Shown piece after piece: positions 1 through 15,500 of a stretch of DNA of 64,000 bases. The translations under genes and the position numbers were made by a program. The number at the start of each line of letters is the position of its first letter. Position 1 is the stretch's first letter. The stretch lies in contig NC_081339.1 of assembly GCF_022539665.2 (NCBI RefSeq), positions 2,132,017 to 2,196,016 of the forward strand, read 5' to 3'. Source of the DNA: Daphnia carinata (lineage: Eukaryota; Arthropoda; Branchiopoda; Diplostraca; Daphniidae). Below the pieces are notes generated by a model, which was not told the DNA's origin, searched no databases, and was given only the letters and a program-made list of their open reading frames with translations.

Positions 1-73
1 TTGGTTGAGTCACCCTTCATTCCGTAAGCAGTTTTAATATTTCGTCACATGGTGGAGAAACAAAAAAATGTAC

Positions 74-1884
74 CTGTATATTCTTTTGATGTTCCCAGAA
101 GCGGACAAGTCTTGAACGAAGGCATTCCATTCTGTATCAAACGAGCTTTTCCACTCCTCCCACTTCTCGTCGGAAACTATGGGATCTGATTTTACTGGCG
201 TTGAATCAATAAAAAAATTATCGGTTGATGGGATATGGATCAGTGGCTTTTCGAGACACTGCATCTTTAATTTAGGTGGTTTCGTTATTCTGTCGGGTTG
301 CCCTTCTAGTGACTTATTGTTAGAATAGTCAACAGCTAGACTGACTTGGTTTTGCAGCACATTAGAAACGGCAGAGGCACCCGATTGGAATCTTTTGCTT
401 TCGTGAGTAGCCAGTTCTTTTTTCGGCCAAGAAACCAAAACATCCGCGGAAACTGGCTGGTCTTTGGTATTTTTTGAAAATAAAACATTAGGCAATGTAA
501 CACTGGTGTTGTTGAGATGATGGTGTTTTGGATAATTAATAACACTCACGCGCTCTTCATTTTTCCTCGTTGCCTCCACTGCCGAAACTGTTGCATAATG
601 TTTTGGCTGTTGAATGACACTAACTCCACCGACTACTTCACTGCCTAAGTTATTCTCAGTTTTTATCTCTGACAATTCGCTTAAATAGGTTTGCCGGTGT
701 GGACGAAAATCAGTTGAAAGGCGAGGAGATGCATTAGCTTCCACATTTGCACGGAATGGTGCGAAGGTAATATTACTTGAAGTTGTGTTTGGAAGCTCTT
801 GGATTTGACAGTTCTGTTGAAAAGAGGTCTGATGACGTACCATCATTTCCGGATTTTGAAGAACATTCGTTCGTTCACCAGGAAGCCCTAATGAAGTATA
901 CTCGTATTTTTGTCTTGTAAATTTATTCCCGATCGAAATGTTCTGGATCCTTGAATCCCATTCTGAGCTCTGCTGTTCGAGAGTTGGTATGTCCTGTTGC
1001 TTCGAATATCGGTGCAGGGGACACGGTCGATTAAACAGACAATCACAGGAAACAGGCGCTGACGTATGTTCCGCCTGATTACGCCAATCCGATGCTAAAG
1101 GCAAGGATTCGTTGTACAATTTTCTGAATGTTGGCTGGCGACCACTTTCTCGAAAACTCGTTAAGTTTACATTGTCCCGCGAAGCTACAGTACGTTGAGA
1201 TTGCTGCACACTTTTGGATCTACTATCTTGAACAAATGTCGGTCTAACGAAATTTGCTGAATATGAGGAACAATCACTTGCTTCCGGCAGTCCCCGATGC
1301 AAATGATTAACAGTGGGAACCATGCATTCATTGTTTTTCACTGAAGCGTGCTGTCGGTGACCTTGACATGCCGCTGGTGTAACTATACGAGGGTTTGTGG
1401 TTACAACAGCCGGGATGGGCTGGTTATGATGTAAACGAATATTTGATGAAACATTACCACCTTCTGCATAGATGTTTTGTTGCCACACTTTTTTTTCACC
1501 ATACTGAATTCTGGGTGTATGAGCAGGGTACATGGCAGTGGGCTGAATCCAATTACGATGGTTAACTTCCATAATCGGCACATTAAATTCTTCGACTTGC
1601 TGTGAAGACTGGCTCTGTTGGTTGCTGGTAAAATTTTTTGAGTAAGGCTCAGAATAATATTGGGGCATTGTTCCATGGATGCTTGACTGAGTAGGACAGT
1701 TTGATTTAATCACTTGCGAATGAGACTGTAAATTGTATGATGTCTCATGATTCCTTTTTACACCAGTTTTAGCTTCAGGAAAATGAATGAATGGTGGTAC
1801 AATGCCAACACCATTATCTTTGGGTTTTCCTGGGTGTCCTTGGAAGAATTCGCGTGTTCCTCGAATTAAATGGGAAAAATCCAT
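74..1884 (-). CDS. Unrecognised protein, one long 5' coding exon (gene continues off the left edge)
   Basis: A 603-codon open stretch starts at ATG 1884 (protein begins MDFSHLIRGTREFF) and ends at a donor CAG|GTACAT at 73/72. Reading on past that donor meets a stop at 34, so I end the exon at 74 with two bases left over for the next, off-window exon. A likely 5'UTR acceptor (TTGTAG) lies just upstream of the ATG. The protein is polar and low-complexity (Gln, Ser, Asn, Pro, Thr), with no signal peptide, membrane segment or domain I recognise. A Cys cluster (CDCLFNRPCPLH) and an acidic/aromatic end (EKWEEWKSSFDTEW) are the only distinctive parts. A regulatory or scaffold role would be a guess. 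The exon structure is supported; the identity is unknown. Confidence 0.7.
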
Positions 1885-3567
1885 GTTGTTTGAATTCCTA
1901 CAAGACACTTTAAAAAGCAACTCAAAAGTTAACAGAATAGCAGAAGGAGGGATATGAAAAAAAGCACCGTATAACATAGATAAACATGAATTTGCAGCTT
2001 TAAAACTGAATCCTTGTATACCTAAATGAAGATGTACAGTGCAGATTCAGAAGGATTGCATATTTATAGTATTGAAGGAAAAAAGGGAATTTTTTTCTAC
2101 ATGCTAAAAATAATGCAATTTGTTTTAATGCAATTTGTTTTAATCCAAAAAGATGTAACAACCTTCCGAACATGTTCTTAGGTACAATATCTTCCAATTT
2201 GGTGATTCTTTGAAACTATGCTTGCATGATGTGTAAATATTTTCATTTTCTAAATACCTGCGACGTTGAGATCTTTAAGAATTCCACGGTCCCGTAAATG
2301 ATATGAAAGTTAATTCATACTACGGTCTTCTTTTTTTTAGAACAGTAACATCATTTGTGTTCTTAATTTTTCCAAACTAGATGCAAAACTGGCATGACAC
2401 TTTAAGCGCTTTACGATCACTTTGTAGGTTATACCCAATGCTGAATCGACTGAATTGTTTAGTCAATTATGCAATAATCCACAAGCCATTCGATTTACAA
2501 TATGTATATGTTATCAACATCTGACAAGTCCATGAACAAGGCTCACGTATTCCCATGAACACGGATTGTTCGGATGTTGTTGCGCTACTACCCCTAAATT
2601 GGCAGATACACACGAAAATTAAATAATGAGAAATTATTTTTAAACAAGAAGTCACAATGTCAGTACAATACCAGAAGATGGTGAGCGTGGTATTGTTTTT
2701 CAACTAGTTCTTTGGAATCGTATACAATATTTTTTAAAGCTTATTTAAGAATGAAGATATAAAAAAAATGTATAGGTCATATTAGCGACAACCAGTTAAC
2801 TACTTCTTTTCTAGGATGATCGATTTTGCTAATCTATTCCTGAAATAGATTTCGGAGCATTTTTAAGTGGAAAACTTAGAACTTAAATCGAGTAGATAAA
2901 ACAGCTAACAGCAAGGAGCCTAAAACGTGATGGAAAGGAATGAAAAAGTCGGAATTGGACTCTCGATCACAGATGAGCAGGAGCAGATAACGGTTGACGG
3001 GTTTCAGCGGGTCTGCGGGTGTGGTAAGTTAGGAAATTTTTTAAAACGGCAACATCGCACAAGTTTGACCAACAGCTGAGAATAACTAGGGACATAGCAA
3101 ATGGGAATTAAGATTCCTTTTAATGAATTGTTTATGTAAACAAAGTTAACGCAATTTTCCCTTCGGCTCAGTATTGTGCAGCCTTTATACATCGTGAATC
3201 ACTATGGACGAGGTATAATCTAATCGTTTCTTGTCAGTTTCCGATGGACATTGATCACCACAGCAATCTCGGCGTCGGGTTTAGGTCTCATCCTCTAGCG
3301 GAATTTTAGTTGTCGTATTTTTCGATCATATCTATCTACTCTGTGGACTGCCATGGTGTCATGTTGATAACCTTTGGGTGATAATATTGCCAGTCACTAG
3401 GCTGGCAGAACTTCCTATCCCAGTCTGTGATTTCTTTGAATCTCTGAGGGTCCTTAATACCAGCCATTGACGAGGGTCACCTTGCCTCTGTTCATTTAGC
3501 GTTGTGTCAGATAATTTTATTTAGCCCTCATATAGCTATTTAGTGGAAAATTTTACGGTGGACTAAT
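1885..3567. other. Intergenic / 5' region of Disabled, with a possible upstream exon
   Basis: No established gene. On the + strand an ATG at 2930 opens 31 codons (MERNEKVGIGLSI...) ending at a good donor G|GTAAGT at 3023/3024, so 2930-3023 may be a first exon. I could not find a matching acceptor that joins it in frame to Disabled, whose own ATG at 3568 is preceded by a stop. It may be an untranslated first exon or chance. The rest is A/T-rich and unremarkable. Confidence 0.3.
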
Positions 3568-6500
3568 ATGAGTGATATTGACACCGGTTCTGAATCTGAT
3601 CGTTTGTTTATTGAAGGTGTGATGGAATGCCAGTTCTCATCGTTCTGCCAGTCCAACATGATTCGCAAGGATCCTATTTTCAAAACTCTTATGCTGTCCC
3701 GTAAAGGTCAGTGAATGTTTTTCAGTTTTCCAATATGAACTTATTATAATTTTTTATCAAACAGGGACAGTAGAGAGACCAACTGATGTAAATGATCCAC
3801 TACGGTTTGCTGGTGAAGGTGTTACTTTTCGTGCCAAGCTAATAGGAGTTTTGGAGGTAAATGCCCCCAGAGGAGACAGACTTTGTCAAGAAGCACTTGG
3901 AGAGTTGAAAATGGCCATTAAAGCTGCTGGGGAACATAAACAAAGGATTATGATTTGCATAGCCCTGGATGGACTCCGGTTGAGGGACGAACGAACTGGG
4001 GTACCCATTTAATATAAAGTTACTGGTTGAAACATTCATTCAATTTTTAAATTCTTATGATTAACACTTTTACAGGATTGCCTGTATCACCACGCTGTTC
4101 ATAAGATTTCTTTTATAGCGCAAGATATGGCAGATCCTAGGGCATTCGGATACATTTTTGGTTCTCCCGATCAGGGTCATCGTTTCTTTGGCATCAAAAC
4201 GGATAAACATGCAAACTTAGTAAGCGCTAATAATCACGTTATAATTTTGTATGTTACTCATTTACTCCTTCAAATTTAGGTTGTTGTTGCTATGAGAGAC
4301 TTATTTCAAGTTGTATACGATTTAAAGAAGAAAGATGTTGAGAAGAACAAGCAATACCCATTCGACAGCAGTGGCAACAAGACGGTAATTAAAAGTTACC
4401 ATATTCGGAATATAAATTTATAAAAAATACATGTTTATTTTATTTCTTTAGAATGGTGATAGGCATTTAACTGACTCCATGGATAGCCTGGATCAAATGT
4501 TGGCCTTGGGAAGCCACTTGAATGGTGGGCGATCGGAAATGTCAGCCATTCAGACAGCTGATTTGTTAAATCTACATGCTGAGGAGAAATCAAGTGGCTC
4601 TTTCGATCCTTTTGCCACATCATTTACTCCAACAAGCTTGTCAAATTCCATGGCAGTAAAACCAATTGCGGGGGTCCCTCTGTTGTCGATGCCGCCAGCT
4701 ATCCCGCCCCCGCCCTCTACAGTTGGGATACTGTCATGTGGGCCAACTAACGTTTCCCAGCCAGATCAGCTGAAGCCAACTGTGTCGGACACTTTCAGTG
4801 ATTCTTTCGTCTCCATGGCACCGCCACTTCACCTCACTCCACTGGTTCCTCCACCGACAAAGTCACCAAAAGTTAAAGCTTCCACTTCCACCATGTCACA
4901 TTATTCTACAATTCGGCCGAGGAAGAAGTCTGGCAACGACCCAACCTCAGAGCCAATGAATCCCCCACAGCAAACGTTTCTACCTATGGAAATGCCGACC
5001 ACCGTTAACGCCTTACCCATACCGTCTGCCACGAAACTGTCATCGTTGAATGTGCGCAATATAAAGGGTAATCTCTCTCCTAGATTGAATTCGGCAGCAA
5101 CTTTACCGCGACCCACCAGCGCCAATTCCAGTACGAACTCATCCCCTCGCGTCGTTGATGGTTTTGATAGCCAGCCTTTCACAGCAAATTTTGTCGTAGA
5201 ACCCGCACCGGTTGCACCTGTAGAGCGTGTCGATGTCTTCACTGAGTTGGATCCACTAGGCACTGGACGTAGTCGACCTTATATAGACAAGAAGGATTTT
5301 TTTCAAGATCTGAAAAAGACATCGCTTGGATCTAAAATGCTGCTCAAACAATTGAGCACCTCGCAAGTTGAAAGTGTTGATCATCAGCATGCAAAAGATT
5401 GGCATGCGCAGTTATCTGAAGATCCGTTTGGTAGCTTGCACTTTGGCCCTTTGCCCGAGGCCGATCCGTTTGATACCCAATTCGCCTCCATGGCTCCTCC
5501 GCTTTTCTCTGCTGCTTTCCACTCATCACCGTTAGTCCAGTCATCTTCACCTCCCAAATCTATTTCCCCTAGTGGTTATTCAAAGGTCTCTAAAGCAATA
5601 AAATCCTCATCCCCTCGCCCGACAAACTCCGTATCCTCGTCTTTCACGAGTACCCCTCTGTCAGCCCCTGCTGCCAAGTCCAGCGCTTCCCGCTATCCAC
5701 GAGGATTACTACGTGTAGCTCTTCCTGTTAGTCAATCGGATAGTGATAGTGAGATTACCAATGAGATCCCTCAACTACCTTCATCACCGATCCAGGCTCA
5801 GCGTAATCAGCCCGCTAGCGGAACCCCAGAAAACAGCGCTCGAAGTTGCTCACCACGGAGTTCAGCCTCGCAGCTGTCAATCCATATCGGTTCTATTCAC
5901 ATGGATAGAGGAAATACTCCCACAAATGGCACTGGCGATTCGCCCCTTCCACCTCAAGAGCTATCGTCAAGCGAGGATGATTCATCGTCCAGTTCGGTTG
6001 AGGATGGCCAGTTAAGAGACCCCTCACACCACTCTCAGTCACCGCAGCACCATTTGCGGTCGTTACAACCAGAATGTATATCGGGCTCTGCAATACTTCC
6101 TATGCCACCACAGCCACCTCCTCGCCCGCCTGTCCTCCGGCCGCCACCATTGCCACCCAAAGGGCAACCACCACTCGTACCACAACGGCCAGTCGTCACA
6201 CCAACTGATGAACTAATCTGTAGTGGGCATCAAACTCCACCGCTTCCCATTCCCATTCGAAAACCCAAACAACCACTGTCGTTATCTAATTCCCATTCTA
6301 GGGGACAAAGCGTCTCACATCATACGTCACGAGAAAATGGAGACGAACCGCGTCCTGCCAAACAAATTCAATCTAAACTGAATCAAATTTCTCTTTTGCA
6401 ACTTTCTAACATGTCGCTAGCTGAATTAGCCGACACCCTTCAGTTGCCCCCCGCGAGGCTAGCCAGTATGACATTAACGGAGTTAGCCTTACGGTTAGCC

Positions 6501-7871
6501 GAATTGAATAAGAATGATGTAAAGGCTGAATCTAAGAAAACACGCCATTCCGAAAAGAAATTCCCATCATCCCCACTGTACCACTCAGCAGCTAGAAGGA
6601 AAGACGAGGATGATGAAGAGGAAGTGGGGCAGGACGACGAAGAGGAAGAGGAGGAAGAAGAGGAAGAGGAAGAAGAAGAAGAGGAAGAGGAGGAAGAAGA
6701 AGAACCAGAACCCGTTGCAGTTAAAGTAGATGAAACAGAGATTTGTTACAAAGGTGGAAAGAAGTACGAAATACTCAGTGATGTTCCTGAACCAGAAGAT
6801 GACTCAGCTACGCGACTATCTAAGACGTGCCCAACCGCAAATACTCAATTAGATGCTCGCACACCCGATATCTCAAAAGTGTCTGATAGCGACCGATACG
6901 CTGCCCTTAGAGAAATCATGGAGCAAGATCTGGCTGTTTCGTCTTGTGCTCGAACGGATGAACCAGTGGAAAACGACCGGGTTCCCGAATTCGCTAATTT
7001 TGATGATATAAATGTTCTTGCTTATTCTGCACCACAGGAAGCTAACGTTCCGTACAGTGGCACCCCACTCACGTCTATTCGGAAAGTAACCTCACCCCTT
7101 TTCGGATTCGAAGATGATTTTTGTCATGTCCAGTTAAATCGATTGACGGAATCGCCGTATGACAACACTGGTGCCCGACCAAAGACTACCGGACACACAC
7201 CACATCCTAGGTGTAACTCTGTGTCTTCTGGAAGCGCAGAATTTGACCATTTTATAGAGGAGGAGACGACCGTCATACCAACCGGAGTCCCTATCACCTG
7301 GAGCTGCCCAGAGCCGGTGGATTTTAAATTGTCTGAAACGCCTGATGATGAAGAGCCAGAACAAATGGAAGTCATTGGCAAAGAAGATGACGAAGTCATT
7401 GATGATCTGGCTGATAAATTCGCAGCTTTCGAGGCCCGCTTTCCTGCCAACCCCCTCGAAGGATTTGGAGATTCTTTTGCGGATTTTGACCTTTCCGCAA
7501 ATACGGTCGTTATCGAACCAAATGTCCCGCCTGTGTCGGATTCGTTTGCCGTCGATTTTAGTGCAGCTTTCAATGAAGAGAAGGCTTCAGAGAATCAGCT
7601 AAAGACCAAAGAAAAACAGACTGTCAAAAAATCCACATCAGTCAATATATTTTCTCGAGTAGACGATCCCTTCGACGACGATTTCTTCCAACCTGACCTG
7701 CCTATTACTACTGCTGCTACAAGCTCTGTTACAGCACCTTCTAATTCTCACATGGTCAAACAGCCATCGGTTCAAGTTTTTAACACTATTGTTGAAGACC
7801 CTTTCGCTTGGGTTCAACCCTTTGACGATAACGTTCAATTTGATGACGTTGATGATGAATTCACACTCTAA
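3568..7871 (+). CDS. Dab: Disabled (Dab) endocytic/signalling adaptor with PTB domain
   Basis: Five exons: 3568-3706, 3765-4000, 4076-4219, 4280-4384, 4452-7871; 1,347 residues. Residues about 55-195, across exons 1-4, form a PTB domain of the Dab/Numb class (DPLRFAGEGVTFRAKLIGV; HKISFIAQDMADPRAFGYIF; HRFFGIKTDKHA). The rest is a disordered tail from one huge exon. It carries five DPF motifs (near 4605, 5420, 5463, 7665 and 7794) and an FGDSFADF repeat, the signature of binding the AP-2 appendage, plus Pro-rich runs (about 6105-6190) suited to SH3 ligands. From the family, the PTB domain binds NPxY tails of lipoprotein-type receptors and PIP2, and the tail recruits clathrin/AP-2. A nearly pure glutamate run lies at 6606-6704. 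Length resembles insect Disabled more than vertebrate Dab1/2. Start ATG 3568 is the first in frame. Confidence 0.93.
6606..6704 (+). repeat. Acidic GAA/GAG/GAT codon tract (poly-Glu) in Disabled
   Basis: About 33 codons encode almost only Glu with a few Asp, Val and Gly. GAA and GAG are mixed, so the DNA is purine-rich but not a pure microsatellite, which suggests selection on the acidic peptide rather than simple slippage. It separates the Pro/Ser-rich part of the tail from the DPF-rich C-terminal part. Confidence 0.85.
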
Positions 7872-8558
7872 AAGTCATTTTCATTTTGAAGCCGAAATCA
7901 TGTCTAATGCAGATTGACATGCTATCGTGCTGCTGCGCTAAACATTTCCGTATCATTTTCTGTCATTCTCAAGTCTAATAAGAAAGAGACACTTTCATTT
8001 AACACTTTCCGTCATATCTATACTTATGACCAGTCATGAAGAGTGGACCTGAAAATATGGCAGAATAGTCCAACTGATCCTGCTTATGTTTCCTTATGTT
8101 AATGCTGTCATCTGGCATAGAAAATCGTCGACTAGTCATCTATATCTTCATTTGTGATTGTTCAATTTTCTTTTTCTGTAGCCTTCTGCCATTACCTTTT
8201 CTTTTCCCTCCATTTTTATGTTTATTCTGAATCTCGTTTAATTCAAGAATTCAGTTTTTACCTTTCCATTATTTTATTTTATTGTTTTTTGCTTTTTTGC
8301 ATTTTTATTTCATCGCTTTATATATGAAGCTTCAACACGTTTTTGCTATACTTTTTCCCTTTGCCAACCCTTCGTATGATTTACAGACATTTGGTTCCTT
8401 CTTTAATTCGCTACACGACCCGTCTTATATTTTTTGTCTGTGTATCTTTTCATTTCCAGCGGCAATGCATTATTAAACGTTTTAGTATGAAAATCTTTGC
8501 ATTCACATTTAATTAATTAAAACAAGAGACAAGACAATCACATTACTTTTTGACAAAA
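7872..8558. other. Convergent 3' UTR region of Disabled and Cdk8
   Basis: The two genes end tail-to-tail 687 bp apart. The sequence is T-rich after 8160. I see no further coding exon; a 64-codon open frame at 8282-8476 starts in T-rich UTR-like sequence and is not gene-like. Confidence 0.6.
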
Positions 8559-10956
<2,398 letters not shown>

Positions 10957-12574
10957 GCTTGTGTTTTCCTCTTTGATTGTTATTTTTCCTTTGATTGTTT
11001 CTGTTAGCAGATTACAGCCACCAACAGTACCCCCTCGTGGCAGAAAAATGAAGTAACTGTTTTAGATTTTGGTAACCCCCTAAAAGTGTTACCGTAACCG
11101 GAAGAGGGTTAAAAACCCTTGCTGAATACCCGCCAAAACGTTAAGCATCATGTATAAGCCGCTGGGCGCTGGCATTACTGGTGGCTCTGCTGACGTGTCT
11201 CAGAAGTAACATGTGGCATTAGTTCCTAATTCTTTTTACGTATGGTACTTGAAAATTCATCTAACCCATACATGTGCATAGGCTTTGATATTTGGGGGTC
11301 ACAACTGAACAAATTATTTGTCAAATTGAAAGGTGAAATTGTAAGAGGTGTTGACAAATTCTTCTGCAAAAAAAAAATCTAACATCATGAAGGATTTAAA
11401 ATACAACAGTGCATACTTGCCACAATTAGAAGTAGGTAAGATGAACAAAATTAAATGCTGCAATTATGTCACCAGGTAAATTGCAATTGCAAAAGAACCA
11501 GCACTAACCTAATTTTAAGGGAAAAATGTGTAAGGTTTGCATAATATTAGTTTTCTTCAGACGTCTAACAATAAACAAAGGATTAACGATTCACCGTAGA
11601 TTAAGAAAAAACTGCTCTCGAGTTTCTCTCCACCAAAGTTTTGGCGTGACCCAGTAATATGTGTTTTTAGGTTTTCTCACTTTCGCGCCAGTACCTTCCG
11701 GTGTTAAGCTGTTGATGGATAACTCATGGGTTGAATGAGACCGAGCCCTGGTGCTTACATCCTCGTGAATGCTGCAGTTTTGAAGCAATTGATAATAAAA
11801 TTTCCAGAATTTTTATGTACAAAACTCCTACGAGTGCTCCGATGTTATCCAGATTTAGAAAAGCGCGCTGCGACAGAAAAATTAGAAACAAATTTTTAAA
11901 TTGGCTCATGCGATAACAAGGTGAGTTCCGGGCAATATAGATCAAGTTGAAACGGATGAGGCCCGAATTTTTCTGAGGCAATGCTGGTTCCGTCGATTAC
12001 ATGCGTAAAAATTTTCGAATCTTGGATTTTCAGTTCGGGGCATTGCACCGGCTCGTGGGCAAGGCGTAGTATACTGACAGCTCGTGAAGTAGTTGTCTCC
12101 ATTAACTGGTAACATTGCATGGTTTATTATTATTATTATTCTTCCTTTGTTTCCTTCAAGGCTGAAAAATTACAAGCGATTATTTGTATAATACTCATCT
12201 TTTATTGATAAATTCCATACTGTATTTTTTTCCCGTAAAATACATGCTAAAAATTATTATTATTTCATTAATGTAGTTTTGTACAGACTTAACCTGTATT
12301 TTTAACTACCTAATATATGATTGGTTTTCAAAAACGGTAATATTAAAAAACGTCCCCGTGAGGATAAACTACCACCTACCTTCTTTCATTTCATTTGTGA
12401 GGTTCGTGTTTATCTTTTCCGCTAGGTGACACTATAGCCCATGCGGAGGGCAACTTTGAGGCGCTGTGTGGAACTAGGGATAGAATGCTTGGTATTGTAG
12501 GACAGGGGATGGACAGGCTTTTGCTATCTAGTAGGCATTAGCTATGATTTCATGAGTCTTGGTTAATGTTCAAC
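10957..12574. other. Divergent Cdk8/Transportin-1 upstream region with coding-like pieces
   Basis: This gap contains both promoters. In the middle, minus-strand frames read 74 codons at 12120-11896 (MQCYQLMETTTSRAVSILRL...) and 65 codons at 11788-11591 ending WWRETREQFFLNLR. Both look protein-like in composition, but I could not join them with canonical splice sites. On the + strand a perfect donor (ACAAG|GTGAGT, 11920/11921) sits in the same place, and a 54-codon frame (MRPSPGAYILVNAAV...) runs before it. A small gene on one strand is possible; I do not recognise it. Confidence 0.3.
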
Positions 12575-15500
12575 ATGGCCGAAACTTGGTCGCCACAAGA
12601 AGATGGCCTGTGTCAAATCTTACAGTTACTAAAAGAATCCCAATCACCCGATAATGCTACCCAGCGTGCAGTTCAACAGGTATTGTATTCATGGCTTTTA
12701 ATTATGGAACTCGTCTCTACATGAAATAAGTACAATTTTGGGAGGGAAGCGGGACCACCCGGTCACAGTTTGTTTCAACATGGTTGCATGGTGGTTGTTA
12801 TGACCAGTGTTTATTGATCTTTTTATCTTTCGCAGAAATTGGAAGAACTTAATAAATATCCAGATTTCAACAACTACTTGATTTTTGTATTGACTAAGCT
12901 TACATCAGAAGGTGATACAATAATTGCTCTAATAATGTTCATTTCCATTGGCACTTAAATAACTATATATTGATAAATTTTTACGTAGATGAACCTACCA
13001 GATCTCTGAGTGGCTTGATCTTGAAGAACAATGTTCGAGCTCATTTTCACAAGTTTCCTGCTCCAGTAGCAGATTTCATACGTAGTGAATGTCTTTCTGC
13101 TATTGGAGATCCTTCTCCTCTTATACGGGCAACAGTTGGTATCCTCATCACTACCATCTCTTCAAGAGGAGAATTGGCCAACTGGCCAGAGTTGTTGCCT
13201 AAGCTTTGCCAAATGCTAGACTCACAGGTATGTAAACTTGTTTTATTTTAATTATCAATTTTTTTTTTGTTCATTGCTTATCTAGTACATGAAAGTCTTA
13301 AGAAAGTTGTATTTTTTTCACTTTTGGATATCATTCTTCTTCCAGGATTACAATGTTTGTGAGGGTTCATTTGGAGCTCTTCAAAAAATCTGTGAGGATT
13401 CATCTGAGATTCTTGACAGTGATGCATTAAACAGGCCATTAAATATTTTGATCCCCAAGTTTCTTCAGTTTTTCCAACATAGTAGTTCAAAAATCAGGTA
13501 ATCATATCAATATATATCATATACATATCTTTAACCAATGATAATTTACCAATAAATCAACCTCAAATCAGATCACATGCCTTGGCCTGTGTGAATCAGT
13601 TCATCATGAGTAGGACGCAAGCTTTAATGATCCATATAGATGCATTTCTGCAGGTAATACAGTTATATTAGACATGGGATTCGTCATGAGCATTTTAACT
13701 GTATTATTTTTATTTCTTTTTACTTAAAGGGCTTGATGCATTTGGCTGCTGATGATGACGCGGAAGTTCGTAAAAATGTTTGCCGAGCATTAGTTATGCT
13801 TCTCGATGTACGAATGGATCGGCTAGTTCCTCACATGCATAATATAATTGAGGTATCAGCAGTTCTCTCCCTTTATTTTATTGAATGACACCTTCAGTCA
13901 CGAACATTTAGTTAATCGCATTTTACCTTTTGACTTCTACCAGTACATGCTAGGTAGGACACAAGATGGAAATGAAACGGTTGCCTTAGAGGCTTGCGAA
14001 TTTTGGCTTTCGCTGGCAGACCAGCCCATTTGTAAAGAAGTTCTTAGCCCTCACCTTGCCAAGTTGGTCCCAGTTTTGGTTAAAGGGATGAGATACTCGG
14101 AAATCGACATTATCCTCCTCAAGGTTTGTTCAAAATCCTCGGATAAGAACGCTTAGGGCCACTTTCGCTAAATATGTACTTGCTTTGTTAGGGAGATGTA
14201 GAAGAAGACGAAATGATACCTGATCGGGAGCAGGATATTCGGCCGCGTTTCCATAAATCTCGAACCCACACTCTTCATCGCGATGGAGCCGAAAGCGGTC
14301 GTCCTGCCAATGCTGACGGGGAAATTCCTGAAGATGAAGAAGATCTCGAAGAAGGTGACGAAGATGACGGCATGGACTCGGACAGCGCACTCTCGGACTG
14401 GAACCTTAGTAAAACAGCGTTTACCATGTCGTTTTTCCTGTCATCTGAAAAATGTATTCTAACTATTAATCTATCATGTTTAAAGGAAAATGCAGTGCCG
14501 CCGCACTTGACGTTTTAGCAAACGTTTTTAAAGACGATTTGCTACCTGTTCTTTTACCAATTCTGAAGGAGACGCTTTTCCATGCGGATTGGGAGATAAA
14601 AGAGTCTGGAATTTTGGCACTTGGAGCGATTGCTGAAGGTATTTATTTTTATTTTTATTATTATTATTATTATGATTATGATTATGATTATGATTATGAT
14701 TGGCTTGTTGTTAACGACATTATCTACCTTTGTAGGTTGCATGACAGGAATGGTAGCTCACTTACCTGAGTTGGTTCCATTCTTGATCAACTGTTTGTCG
14801 GAGAAAAAGGCTTTAGTACGAGCTATCACATGCTGGACACTCAGTCGCTACGCTCATTGGGTAGTAGGCCAACCTCATGATCAGTATTTGAAACCACTAA
14901 TGACTGAGGTTTATAACATATAAAAAAATTTCTCTTAGTTTTATCTTTCAAATTTTTAAATATTATTCAATAGTTGCTAAAACGGATCTTAGATGGCAAC
15001 AAGCGAGTTCAAGAAGCCGCTTGTTCAGCTTTTGCCACTCTTGAGGAAGAGGCATGCACAGAATTGGTGCCCTATTTGGGTTTCATTTTGGAGACACTAG
15101 TGTACGCCTTTAGCAAATATCAGCATAAGAACTTGTTGATTCTTTACGACGCAATCGGTACGCTGGCCGATTCGGTGGGCCATCATCTAAACAAGCCTGA
15201 CTACATAAACCTACTGATGCCACCGTTAATCACTAAATGGAATGTGCTCAAAGATGAAGACAAAGATCTGTTCCCGTTACTTGAAGTACCGTTTTGCTAT
15301 TTGATGTTGTTCTAGCTGGAAATCTCTACTTTTTCTGTCTCTTCATAGTGTTTATCCAGTGTGGCAACAGCCTTGCAGTCTGGTTTTCTCCCCTACTGCG
15401 AACCAGTATTTCGCCGCTGCATCTCTTTAGTGGAGCAGACACTAAATCAGCACATTGTATGTGTGACTTAGTCTCAGCAAATTTTCTCTTCCATCAATAA

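Noticed and set aside
34-73. Extension of the first gene to a stop at 34
   Set aside because: The added residues (YIFLFLHHVTKY) follow a clear donor CAG|GTACAT and read as intron.
6606-6704. CRISPR-like or satellite array
   Set aside because: A coding poly-Glu tract with mixed codons; no spacers. No CRISPR, operon promoter or bacterial feature is present anywhere in the window.
7124-7573. 149-residue minus-strand frame across Disabled
   Set aside because: Antisense shadow of the last Disabled exon, no splice sites or homology; the same holds for 4901-5263 and 5344-5550.
14554-14742. Ile-rich minus-strand frame
   Set aside because: Produced by the ATT/ATGATT microsatellite in a Transportin-1 intron.
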